A DNA stretch of 64,000 nt, taken from contig JAUXRX010000009.1 of assembly GCA_030681645.1 (NCBI GenBank), positions 186,001-250,000 of the forward strand, written 5' to 3'. How positions within the stretch are numbered: the first letter of the stretch is position 1; each line of letters starts with the position of its first letter. The notes beneath the pieces are model-generated. The model did no database searches. It was not told the DNA's origin and was given only the letters and a program-made list of their open reading frames with translations. The DNA is from Archangium sp. (GTDB lineage: Bacteria > Myxococcota > Myxococcia > Myxococcales > Myxococcaceae). This document shows, in pieces, positions 47,384-57,242 of this stretch. The translations under genes and the position numbers were made by a program.

Positions 47384-47727
47384 CTCCGGTGGCGGAGAAG
47401 TGGTTGGCGAAGGTGCGCAAGTGCGCGCTGGCGCTGCCTGAGACGAGCGAGCGGCCCAGTCACGGCGCGCCGTCGTTCTTCGTGAAGAAGAAGAAGGGCT
47501 TCCTCAACTTCACCGAGAACCACCACGGTGACGGCCGGCTCGCCATCTGGGCCGCCGCGACGCTCGACGCGCAGCAGCTGCTGGTGAACGCCGAGCCTGA
47601 TCACTTCTTCGTGCCCGCCTACGTGGGTCACCTGGGCTGGGTCGGAGTCCGGCTCGATCGCGGCATCGCGTGGACGAAGGTGAAGGCGATCATCGAGCAG
47701 GCCTGGAGAGTGCGCTCCGCGAAGTGA
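47380..47727 (+). CDS. MmcQ/YjbR family protein
   Basis: A 115-residue protein of the MmcQ/YjbR family (CyaY-like fold, DNA-binding suggested). Family-like segments are VRKCALALPETSERPSHGAPSFFVKKKKGFLNF, the middle LAIWAAATLDAQQLL and the C-terminal GHLGWVGVRLDRGIAWTKVKAIIEQAW. Its role is not established in general. The GTG start at 47380 overlaps the lspA stop by four bases, so the pair is translationally coupled. A palindromic repeat follows a few bases after the stop. Confidence 0.85.
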   Translation: MTPVAEKWLAKVRKCALALPETSERPSHGAPSFFVKKKKGFLNFTENHHGDGRLAIWAAATLDAQQLLVNAEPDHFFVPAYVGHLGWVGVRLDRGIAWTKVKAIIEQAWRVRSAK

Positions 47728-47731
47728 CTGT

Positions 47732-47780
47732 CTCCCTCACCCCGAGGGAGAAAGAGGGTCGGGGAGAGGGCGAACCCTGG
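47732..47780. repeat. Family B GC-rich palindromic repeat
   Basis: TCCCTCACCCCGAGGGAG followed by a GGGGAGAGGG arm; a variant of the CCCTCTCCC/GGGAGAGGG element, five bases downstream of the MmcQ/YjbR gene. Likely a 3' mRNA structure or decayed mobile palindrome. Confidence 0.5.
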
Positions 47781-47901
47781 AGCGTCCACGCGCATCGGGA
47801 CTCTCGCCGCCCGAGAACGACTCAGATTCCGCGGCCCCGCGCTGTGCCCGCAACGTGCAGTGAGCCGGCTCCACACGCCGCACTCACCACGGAGCCGCAC
47901 C

Positions 47902-49401
47902 ATGTCAGTCAGAACCCTGCGCACGCTGAACGAGCTGTACACCCGCGACGACGGCCGCCTCGAGCCCGACGAAGCGCAGCGCCTCGTCGACGCCAGCCGC
48001 GACGAGCGCAGCGTCACCGAAGAAGAGCGCACCCAGCTGCGGCTCGTGGCCAGCTCCCCGCGCACCACGCTGGGCGCGCGCAACGTCATCGAAGCGTTCC
48101 TGGTGGCACCTGCGCCCGCGACTCCGCTCGCCGTGCTCCCCGGCACGGACGCGAGCACCTTCGACGACGATCGCCTCGTGCTCGGCCCCGACGGCAGCAC
48201 GCGAGGCGCCTCGGGCGTCACGCCGTACACGCGCTCCTACGCCGCGGTGCGCGAGGGCCCGATGCGCGTGGCCCACGGCAGCAGGCCGCCGTCGTCGACC
48301 GTGCTCACCGGCGAAGAGCACGAGAGTGCCTCGACGCAGCCGCCCGCCGAGGCCCTCGACGCGATGGCGCGGGCGCGCGGTGCTTCGCTGGGCGCGGGCT
48401 TCGTGGCGATGGCGAACGCGAAGGGCGCGTACGATCCCACCGCGCCGGCGTGGTGGGGCAAGTGCCACGCCTGGGCCTGGTCAGCGCTCTCGGCCGAGCT
48501 CTCTGCGCGCGTCGACGTGGGTGGGCCCGAAGGGCAGCGCGGGCTCTGGCTGTCAGGTCACTGGGTGAGCCGGGCTGACCTCGGCAACTTCCTGATGGGC
48601 GTGGCCGACACCATCGCGCTCGGAGAGGGGAACCAGCTCTTCAGGGTGCCGGTGACCCCGACGGACCTGCTCCAGGCGACGGCGCAGTTTCTCCTCGACG
48701 GCGGCGGGGGCGTGGTGGCCGACATTCACAACGACGCGGTGCACGGCGGAGATCGCGAGGTGTGGAACCAGCCCTTCGTCGCGGCCGATGTCGACACGCA
48801 GACGCTGAGTGGGCCGGGTGCCGAGGCGGTGCTCGGGCTCGCGAGGGCCGACGGGAAGAGCGGTACGACGGTGAAGCACGTGCACCTGGTCGGCCGCTAC
48901 GGCAACGAGCGCTCGAACGATTGGGAAGGCCCGGCCGGCATGGCGAGCCGCAGCTGGAACGTCTACGCCGTCACCGACGCGAGCGGCGCGGTGGTGGCCG
49001 CGTACCTGGCGGACGACGAGCGGCTCGAGGGCGCGACCGGCCTGCCCACGCGCGCGAGCCATGAGCTGCCCGAGTACTTCTGGAAGCCGACGCTGCGCTC
49101 GATCGACGCGGGCCTCGAGGGAAGTGGCCTGCGCGCCATCGACGCCGATCCCCTGGCGAAGGAATACCGCTTCTTCGTGGGCACGGTGCTCACGCGAGGC
49201 GTGCCCGGCTCGATGCGCGCCGCCTTCGAGGCCGAGGTGAACGCGCTGCCGCCGGGCTTCATCCAGGCGAAGGACGTCGCGGCGCTGCTGCAGGCGTATT
49301 CCGGGGTGTCAGAGGCGTACTCGCCCGAGCAGTGGGACCGCGCGTTCGCCAGCCGCGGGCTGAGCGCAAAGGCGTTCGGCTTCCGCGACGGAGGGCTCTG
49401 A
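47902..49401 (+). CDS. Transglutaminase-elicitor-like protein
   Basis: A 499-residue protein without a signal peptide. Residues 12-40 (YTRDDGRLEPDEAQRL, then RSVTEEE) look like an EF-hand-type segment. The central APAWWGKCHAWAWSAL (Cys188) and VVADIHNDAVHGGDREVWNQPF resemble the catalytic Cys region and the EVWNQP box of the GP42-type transglutaminase-elicitor family known from oomycetes and some bacteria. If correct, it could form protein cross-links. The His and Asp of a catalytic triad cannot be assigned confidently (the H-N-D of the second box are candidates). ATG 47902 is chosen because the first domain starts there. No obvious partner gene. Confidence 0.6.
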   Translation: MSVRTLRTLNELYTRDDGRLEPDEAQRLVDASRDERSVTEEERTQLRLVASSPRTTLGARNVIEAFLVAPAPATPLAVLPGTDASTFDDDRLVLGPDGSTRGASGVTPYTRSYAAVREGPMRVAHGSRPPSSTVLTGEEHESASTQPPAEALDAMARARGASLGAGFVAMANAKGAYDPTAPAWWGKCHAWAWSALSAELSARVDVGGPEGQRGLWLSGHWVSRADLGNFLMGVADTIALGEGNQLFRVPVTPTDLLQATAQFLLDGGGGVVADIHNDAVHGGDREVWNQPFVAADVDTQTLSGPGAEAVLGLARADGKSGTTVKHVHLVGRYGNERSNDWEGPAGMASRSWNVYAVTDASGAVVAAYLADDERLEGATGLPTRASHELPEYFWKPTLRSIDAGLEGSGLRAIDADPLAKEYRFFVGTVLTRGVPGSMRAAFEAEVNALPPGFIQAKDVAALLQAYSGVSEAYSPEQWDRAFASRGLSAKAFGFRDGGL

Positions 49402-49459
49402 AATGACGGTCGGTGTGCGGCCTTTCCCGAGCTTGGAGCCTGCGCGCTATGGTCAGCAC

Positions 49460-49786
49460 ATGGTCAGGCGCAGAACCACTCGACGCGCAAAGAACGAGGA
49501 AGAGCTTCCCATTTTCTCCAGTTCCATTCGCGTGCTGCGGACCGCATCGGGAAGAGTGACGCGCGTGGCTGACGATCAAACAGCCGACGCCACGAAGCTG
49601 ATGAGGGCGCTCGGCAAGCCAGGCGTCGCGAGAGACAGCCTCTTCTCGTCTGCCGAGACCCCGATCTTCCGCGCGCACCCCGCACGGCCTGACCTCCTGA
49701 TTCGCTCCTTTCGTTCGGGCAAGGAGGAGGCCGGGCGAATCGATGCACGAGGCACGTTCAGGATCATCAAGGCCCCGATCAAGTGA
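49460..49786 (+). CDS. Small basic protein preceding zeta-like toxin, candidate antitoxin
   Basis: A 108-residue protein with an Arg-rich N-terminus (MVRRRTTRRAKNEEEL) and no recognised domain. It is not similar in pattern to the three-helix epsilon antitoxin. Its stop overlaps the start of the zeta-like gene (49783-49786), and the order fits an antitoxin-first module. The start could be ATG 49460 or the upstream in-frame start at 49403. Base composition here is less extreme than in the flanking genes, which suggests acquisition. The antitoxin role is inferred from position only. Confidence 0.6.
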   Translation: MVRRRTTRRAKNEEELPIFSSSIRVLRTASGRVTRVADDQTADATKLMRALGKPGVARDSLFSSAETPIFRAHPARPDLLIRSFRSGKEEAGRIDARGTFRIIKAPIK

Positions 49787-50514
49787 AGGCGCCACTGAAG
49801 TTGCTCCGAGCTGCGCTTTCCGCGCACCCAATGAAACCCGTGGCCTATGTCGTCGGTGGTCACAACGGGTCGGGGAAGTCGACGCTCTGGCGAGATCGGC
49901 TGGCACCGCATCTTCACGTGCCTCTGATCAACGCCGATCGGTTGACGTTGTCGATTCTCCCGGACGCGAGCGCCAAGGGCAGGCTCGTTCCATGGGCGCA
50001 ACGGCTCCGAGACGAAGATGAGCGATGGCAACGCGTGTCGCAGGAGGCAGTGAGGGCGTTCACCAGCATCGTCATGGCGGAGAAGATGGCGTTCGCCTTC
50101 GAGACGGTGTTCTCGGAGTGGAGGCGGCAGCCAGATGGAACGGTCGCCTCGAAGCTGGAACTCATCAAGAACCTGCAGGTGGCCGGCTACGCCGTGGTGC
50201 TTCTGTTCGTTGGCCTGGCCTCTGTCGAACTCTCCATCGCGCGGGTGATGACGCGCGTGGCTCAGGGCGGCCATTCCGTGAGGCTCGACAAACTGAAGAC
50301 GCGTTTCCCTCGGACGCAGCAGGCCATCGGCGAGGCCGCGCGGGTCGCGGATGTGACGCTGATGTTCGACAACTCGGGTCCGCCAAGTGAGGGCTTCACG
50401 TTGGCCCGCTTCTGCACTCCCAAACGCGTCGCCTATGACATTCGGGGTGACAAGTCGGCCAGCGCATCGGTCGCTGGTCTGGCGCGCAGCTGGCTCTCGA
50501 TTGTCGCACCCTGA
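49783..50514 (+). CDS. Zeta-toxin-like kinase
   Basis: A 243-residue P-loop protein of the zeta-toxin family; characterised zeta toxins phosphorylate UDP-N-acetylglucosamine and block wall synthesis. Seen are Walker A VVGGHNGSGKST (about 23-34), INADRL with the catalytic Asp, AFETVFSE, and the family block SIARVMTRVAQGGHSVRLDKL with TLMFDNSG near the end. Similar domains also occur as housekeeping kinases. It is coupled to a small unrecognised protein gene upstream rather than an epsilon gene. Codon choice includes more A/T-ending codons than the surrounding genes, consistent with transfer. Confidence 0.85.
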   Translation: MKAPLKLLRAALSAHPMKPVAYVVGGHNGSGKSTLWRDRLAPHLHVPLINADRLTLSILPDASAKGRLVPWAQRLRDEDERWQRVSQEAVRAFTSIVMAEKMAFAFETVFSEWRRQPDGTVASKLELIKNLQVAGYAVVLLFVGLASVELSIARVMTRVAQGGHSVRLDKLKTRFPRTQQAIGEAARVADVTLMFDNSGPPSEGFTLARFCTPKRVAYDIRGDKSASASVAGLARSWLSIVAP

Positions 50515-50647
50515 GAACGACCGGGTGTGCTCGCTCGCCGTCCTTTGGCCGTGGGGCGACGCGCTCCAGCCGCGAGTTCATCTCAACTGCGCGAATGTCG
50601 CGGCGGTGCTGCAGGGCGTCTCAGACGCGTTTGGCTACTTCCCGGAG

Positions 50648-52081
50648 TCAGGGCTGTAGCCGCGACAGCAGAACCACCAGGCGATGGCCCCGCGCGAGCG
50701 CGCTGGAGGCGAAGCTGTGCAGGTTCTCGACCGTCACGTCGTCGACCGAAACGGCCTCGCAGTCCAGCCGCCACGCCGAGCGGCTTCCCTGTGCCGTGCT
50801 CACCAGCGGACGGCTGCGCAGGTTGGTCGCCTGACACATCGGCTCGTCGGAGAAGCGGATGCTGAGCGCGTCGGACCAGTCGAAGGAGTTCTGGAACTCG
50901 ACGAGCGGCCGAAGCGCACCCGGCGCCCGTCCGAACGGGGTGAGGGGCGAGTGGAAGATCAGATCAGAAACACCGCCTTCCCTCAGCCTGCGCAGGGCGC
51001 GACGGAACTCTCCAGTGGGGATGTCGCTGTCTGCAGACAGACCCACGGGCCAGGGAACAGGCACGCCCTTCGCGTGGGCTGCCTTGACCTCCGCCGCCAG
51101 CTCGGCTCTCAGGTATTCTCCAGACGCTGACCAGCTCGCGAGTTGGTCCGTGACCGTCTCGGAGGCAGGTCGCCACGTGTCGAGGCTGAGGTCCGACCAG
51201 CCCGTGTTCTCCGGGGCGAGCGGGCGGACCGTCTCGTAGATGGGGAACTCGTCGAACTGCCACTTGAGCTGGATTTCATCGAGGACCACCGCACCGCGGG
51301 TACCGATCGCGCCCACGAGCACCGCGCACAGCGTCACCACTCCGGTGCGGCCATCGCGTCCGCTCGAGGAACGGAACATCGCAGCGGCGGCGAAGACGAT
51401 GGCTGCGAGCATCAGCGTGTTCGAGGCCTCCGCGTAGTCGCGGAAGTGGGCAACCACGACCTGCAGCCAAGAGGCCTCGGGGTCAGTGCTCACCTCGAGC
51501 ATCCCGACGAGCTCGCGGCGGAGGAACGTGACAGACAGGGCCGCCACTGCGATTGCCCAGCCCAGCGCTGACGTTGCGCTGATCGTCATCCACCTCTCCC
51601 GTGGTTCCAGTCGGCGCGAGACGAAGATGGTGGCGAGCGCGACGGTCACGAACCCAGCGCAGGAGATGAAGAGCGGGGTGACGCGGAAGAGCAGGGTCTC
51701 GGCCAGCGACCAGGTGATGGCCTCGTCGCGCGTGGCTGGCCCGCAATAGGTCTGTGCGACGAATATCTGAGCGAGCCAGAAGCGCGTGGCGAGAAGCGCG
51801 ACGAAGTGGGGCACGACGAAGGGCACGATCGCCAGCGCCGGGGGAGGCCCGTTCGGCGTCGACGCAGCGGCGATGATCCGCGCGGAGTAAAGGGAACTCA
51901 TCAGACCGGCGAGGCCGATCGCACCAAGCCAGACACCGCCCTCCTGCCATGCCTCCAGTGGGCTCAGGCCGGTCGAGGCGCAGACCAGGGTGACCGCGAG
52001 CGGCATGGTGGCGAGCGGCAACAGCCACGCGCCCTCCGTCAGCGGCTCGCTGTCGCCCAACACCATCACCGAGTCGCCCAT
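50648..52081 (-). CDS. Multi-pass membrane protein with C-terminal soluble domain
   Basis: A 477-residue protein. ATG 52081 has GGGAGG six bases upstream; the frame is open to 52444 but the extra part overlaps the next gene and is not protein-like. About seven hydrophobic segments fill residues 15-265 (WLLPLATMPLAVTLV, VWLGAIGLAGLMSSL, FVALLATRFWLAQIF, LFISCAGFVTVALATIF, WAIAVAALSV, MLAAIVFAAAAMF, TLCAVLVGAIGTRGAVVL). The C-terminal 210 residues are soluble. They contain VGLSADSDIPTGEFRRALRRLREGGVSDLIFHS, vaguely like an ExbD/TolR periplasmic domain, but this is weak. No family recognised. Divergent from a frame-disrupted secreted-protein gene. Confidence 0.65.
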   Translation of the reverse strand: MGDSVMVLGDSEPLTEGAWLLPLATMPLAVTLVCASTGLSPLEAWQEGGVWLGAIGLAGLMSSLYSARIIAAASTPNGPPPALAIVPFVVPHFVALLATRFWLAQIFVAQTYCGPATRDEAITWSLAETLLFRVTPLFISCAGFVTVALATIFVSRRLEPRERWMTISATSALGWAIAVAALSVTFLRRELVGMLEVSTDPEASWLQVVVAHFRDYAEASNTLMLAAIVFAAAAMFRSSSGRDGRTGVVTLCAVLVGAIGTRGAVVLDEIQLKWQFDEFPIYETVRPLAPENTGWSDLSLDTWRPASETVTDQLASWSASGEYLRAELAAEVKAAHAKGVPVPWPVGLSADSDIPTGEFRRALRRLREGGVSDLIFHSPLTPFGRAPGALRPLVEFQNSFDWSDALSIRFSDEPMCQATNLRSRPLVSTAQGSRSAWRLDCEAVSVDDVTVENLHSFASSALARGHRLVVLLSRLQP

Positions 52082-52162
52082 CGCGCGCCTCCCTCGAACC
52101 CATGAGGCTACAGCGGAGGTGAGGGAGCGCGCGAGGCGGCACCGGAAGCTCCGGAGAAAGCT

Positions 52163-53164
52163 GTGACAGACTTCGCGTCTGCGCTCGCTTTCCGTCCTCG
52201 TCGCCCTGCTTAGCTCTGCCTCGTGGGCTGGCGAGCGCTGCGTGCTCACGGCGACCGGGACGAACCTGCCGCCGGGTGAGTTCCACGCGCAGGGCCTCGC
52301 GTTCGGCAAGGTGAAGGACTTCGCCTCGCACCACGAACTGACCGTGTGGCTGCCGCGCGGCGCCTGGCCGCAGCTGACGCCCGTGCTCATCGACAGCCAC
52401 CGCGTGCGGCTGGACGTCGACCTGCTGCCTACCGAGCCGCTCACGCTCTACCTGCGCGAGCCGGTCGCTTTGGGGTCTTCACCGCGAACATCGCCGAGCC
52501 CGTTCGCGCGGTGAACGGCGCGCTCACGCTCGAGGTGACACCTCCCGCGGGTTTCAAGCCCCTGGCCCCGCTCTCAACCCGGGCGCGCTGCGACGCCGTC
52601 GCGCTCGACTGGGCCCCGTCGTACGAGCGCGAAGACTGGCACGAAGGAGAGACGGTGCTTCTCCCGCAAGGCCGCGAGTTCCCCATCAGGCAGATGGCAG
52701 ACGGACCGCTCGAGGGGACCTTCGTGCCGGCGGAAGAAGAGTCCGCGAACGTGCTCGAGCGCCGCGGTGAGCTGCTGCGCGTGACGTGGAGCGTCGCCCA
52801 GGGTTCCTTCGAGGGCTGGATTCCGAAGGACGCCGCTCAGCCCAGCACGGGAGGCTTCGGCAGGGGCGCGGGCGCGCTCGCCGGAAAGCAGGGCTTCGCG
52901 GTCGACGTCATCGACGAGACGAGCACGCGCTGCCTGCAGTCAGTGGTGCTCTCCGTGCGGGTGGGAGGAAGGGTCGCGCCGCTCGGTCAGCTCGAGGGTG
53001 GAACGCCCTTCCACGTGAAGCGCACCGACGCGAACGGAGCAGTGCTCGACCTCGCGCTCGACGGCGTCACGCTCAACCCGGGTGTGGAGCTGCTGCTCAC
53101 GCCCTCAGCCTGGAAGGCCTCGGTGACGGGTCGTGCCGCACGTTGGCTCGCGTCAGGGCTCTAG
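52163..53164 (+). pseudogene. Secreted-protein gene with one or two frame disruptions
   Basis: Coding resemblance is split between frames. A signal-peptide-like stretch (RLRSLSVLVALLSSASWA, about 52176-52230) continues into VLTATGTNLPPGEFHAQG and on to LTLYLREPV near 52466. The protein then resumes in the -1 frame as FGVFTANIAEP and stays open to 53164. The signal-peptide frame has no ATG, GTG or TTG start. GTG 52163, which has a GGAG site, is in another frame, so a second disruption near the 5' end is likely. The C-terminal part looks like SH3-type or other beta domains (GELLRVTWSVAQGSFEGWIP). Decay or sequence error is the simplest reading; programmed frameshifting is considered separately. 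No family recognised. Confidence 0.5.
52469..52508 (+). other. Slippery heptamer plus stem-loop at frame junction
   Basis: At 52469-52475 the sequence T-TTG-GGG is a slippery heptamer in the reading register of the upstream frame. Seven bases further on a 7-base stem begins: CGCGAAC (52483-52489) and GTTCGCG (52502-52508), loop 12 bases. The downstream frame is the -1 frame. This is the layout of a -1 frameshift signal, although it may be coincidence at a mutated site. Confidence 0.35.
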
Positions 53165-53180
53165 CCGTGCCAGCGCCGGG

Positions 53181-55502
<2,322 letters not shown>

Positions 55503-55575
55503 GGGCAACGGTAACGCGCGTCGCCTCTCGTTGCGAAGGGTGTTCCCCTGACGTCAGAAAGCTGCCGGCCGGGAT

Positions 55576-56385
55576 TCAGCGGGCGTCGTGCTTGATGTCG
55601 AGCAGCGGCGAGCGCAACACGCCCAGGAGCGACTGCTGCTCGGGTGAGTCGAAGCCCTCGAGCCCCGTCTTCCCCGGTTCCTGCGAGTCACCCGGCGAGA
55701 AGGTGCCCAGCAGGCGATCCCACCAGGTGAAGATGGTGCCGTAGTTCGAATCGGTGAAGCGGATGTTGCGCGAGTGGTGCAGCCGGTGCGTGCGCGGGGT
55801 CGGCGTGACGAGGCTGATCAGCGCGTCGAGCCGCGCGGGCATGCGGAAGTCAGCGTGGTGCCACGCGAGCGCCACCGCTGCGACGAGCGAACGCAACGCC
55901 AGCGCGAGCGGGTCGATGCCGAACGCCAGCACCAGCAGCGAGAAGAACGAGTAGGCGATCACGCTCTCGAGCGGGTGGCCGCGCAGCGCGGTGGTCGAGT
56001 CGACGTGCGGATCGGTGTGATGCACGCGGTGCAGCCGCCACAGCAACGGCACGCGGTGGTGCAGGCGGTGGCGAATCCACTCGAAGAAATCGAGGCCCGC
56101 GAGCGCGACCGCGAAGCGAAGCAACCACGGCGTGTCGAAGAGGTTGAGCAGGCCGTAGCCCCGGTGGGTCCCCCACATGGCCACCGCCACGAGCGCGAAG
56201 TTGCCCGACACCGCGAAGACCGAGGTGCACAACGCGATGCTCAGGTTCTTGAGCGCGTGCCGCGCCCGCGGCTTGCCGGGGAGCAGTGGAACGAGCGGGG
56301 AGAGCGACTCGAGGGCCAGCATCAACCCGACTGCAGCCGCGAGGGCGAAGGGGCTGATGTCAGCGATGGTCTGCGCGGTGAACAC
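55576..56385 (-). CDS. Fatty-acid hydroxylase / sterol desaturase superfamily protein
   Basis: A 269-residue membrane protein of the di-iron fatty acid hydroxylase superfamily, which hydroxylates or desaturates lipids, sterols or carotenoids. The His boxes are seen as IRHRLHHRVPLLW, HRVHHTDPHVD, a middle HH in ALAWHHADF and HRLHHSRNI, enough for the di-iron site. About four hydrophobic segments (FALAAAVGLMLALES, FALVAVAMWG, YSFFSLLVLAFG and others) place it in the membrane. The substrate is unknown. It lies about 3 kb downstream of the polyketide synthase-methyltransferase genes on the same strand, so it could modify their lipid product, but other genes lie between. Confidence 0.9.
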   Translation of the reverse strand: MFTAQTIADISPFALAAAVGLMLALESLSPLVPLLPGKPRARHALKNLSIALCTSVFAVSGNFALVAVAMWGTHRGYGLLNLFDTPWLLRFAVALAGLDFFEWIRHRLHHRVPLLWRLHRVHHTDPHVDSTTALRGHPLESVIAYSFFSLLVLAFGIDPLALALRSLVAAVALAWHHADFRMPARLDALISLVTPTPRTHRLHHSRNIRFTDSNYGTIFTWWDRLLGTFSPGDSQEPGKTGLEGFDSPEQQSLLGVLRSPLLDIKHDAR

Positions 56386-56511
56386 GCGCCGAGTCTAAGC
56401 CCCGCAGGATGCCGTGGTCGAACGGTCACTGGATTACGCGGGGTTGCTCCCCGATGAACGGGATGGCTCACCTGCCGGTGGGGTGGGCCCGGGTGCGACC
56501 GTGAGGGGGCT

Positions 56512-56661
56512 TCACGCGCCGGTGATGAAGAACAGAGCACCGAGGAGGCCCAGGCACGAGAGGAGCAACGCCACGAGCAGCACCACCCCGACGATGACGC
56601 CGGTCCATGGTTTTTGACGCGGTGGATGCCGTTGCTCCGCGGTCTTCGGTGAGTCGGTCAT
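56512..56661 (-). CDS. 49-residue single-pass membrane protein
   Basis: A very small protein: MTDSPKTAEQRHPP, then PRQKPWTGVIVGVVLLVALL and a hydrophobic tail (LSCLGLLGALFFITG). The KPW-G..(I/V)GV...LLL..SC pattern repeats the N-terminus of the upstream pilin-like protein, so it looks like a truncated paralogue or an N-terminal duplication. Its ATG overlaps the pilin-like stop by four bases (56658-56661), so it is translationally coupled. It may be an accessory that assembles with the pilin-like protein. Low length limits confidence. Confidence 0.55.
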   Translation of the reverse strand: MTDSPKTAEQRHPPRQKPWTGVIVGVVLLVALLLSCLGLLGALFFITGA

Positions 56662-57242
56662 CGCTCGAGGTCGTTGACGTGGTTGTACGGCTGGCCGGGG
56701 CTCACCGACTCGCCCGCGATGGTCCGCTGCTTCGTGGAGATCGACCACACGTCGACCGTCGAGTCGCTGTCCAGGTTCCCCACCGCGTAGATGGTGATCT
56801 CGCAGCTCGGGCAGGTGCCCTCGAGACCCACGCCCGCCGTGGGCACGCCCGTGAGCAGGAGCAGGTTGTCGGGCGGCGGCGTCCTGCCTTCGTCGGCGAG
56901 CACCTGGGTGTGCACGCCCCCATCTGCAGGCGAGCCGGGCGCCGCAGCGTCGCCGGTGCGCGAGAACACGTAGCGGTAGCGGTTGCCACGCTCGGGCATG
57001 AAGCCGACCGCTTCGATCGACTCGTCGTAGCGGTCGTGTTCTCCGAAGGAGGCCTTCTGGACGGTGAAGGCGTACTTGAGGTTCGACTTCACTTCCGACT
57101 GGGTCGAGCGCGGCGGCGGACGCGCGGCGAGGAAGTAAGCGGACCCCAGCACGAAGCAGGAGCCGAAGAGCAGCAGGCCGATGACGATGCCGATGGCGAG
57201 CCCGACCCAGGGCTTGCGCGGGGCGGCGTTCAGTTCAGCCAC
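56658..57242 (-). CDS. Type IV pilin-like membrane protein
   Basis: A 194-residue protein with an N-terminal membrane segment (KPWVGLAIGIVIGLLLFGSCFVLGSAYFLAA) lacking a prepilin GFTLIE cleavage site. The rest resembles myxobacterial pilin-type proteins in several phrases: QSEVKSNLKYAFTVQKASF, GFMPERGNRYRYVFS, GNLDSDSTVDVWSIST and the terminal PYNHVNDLE. So it reads as a pilin C-terminal domain on a non-cleaved anchor, perhaps a regulator or minor component. Two cysteines (TCPSCEITIY) could form a disulfide. It overlaps the preceding lipoprotein gene by 13 bases and the small membrane protein gene by four. Confidence 0.75.
   Translation of the reverse strand: MAELNAAPRKPWVGLAIGIVIGLLLFGSCFVLGSAYFLAARPPPRSTQSEVKSNLKYAFTVQKASFGEHDRYDESIEAVGFMPERGNRYRYVFSRTGDAAAPGSPADGGVHTQVLADEGRTPPPDNLLLLTGVPTAGVGLEGTCPSCEITIYAVGNLDSDSTVDVWSISTKQRTIAGESVSPGQPYNHVNDLER

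Noticed and set aside
50387..50659. 90-residue plus-strand frame overlapping the zeta-like gene
   Set aside because: Its first part is the zeta gene in another frame, and the rest shows no domain or start signal.
52242..52514. Stand-alone 90-residue gene from GTG 52242
   Set aside because: The same frame upstream encodes a signal-peptide-like segment and the protein continues after a frame change, so it is part of a larger disrupted gene.
50640..53170. Similar short sequence (GTCAGGGCT-TAGCCG) at 50646 and 53153, considered as a duplication border
   Set aside because: Similarity covers fewer than 20 bases at two gene ends, and the flanking genes are unrelated.
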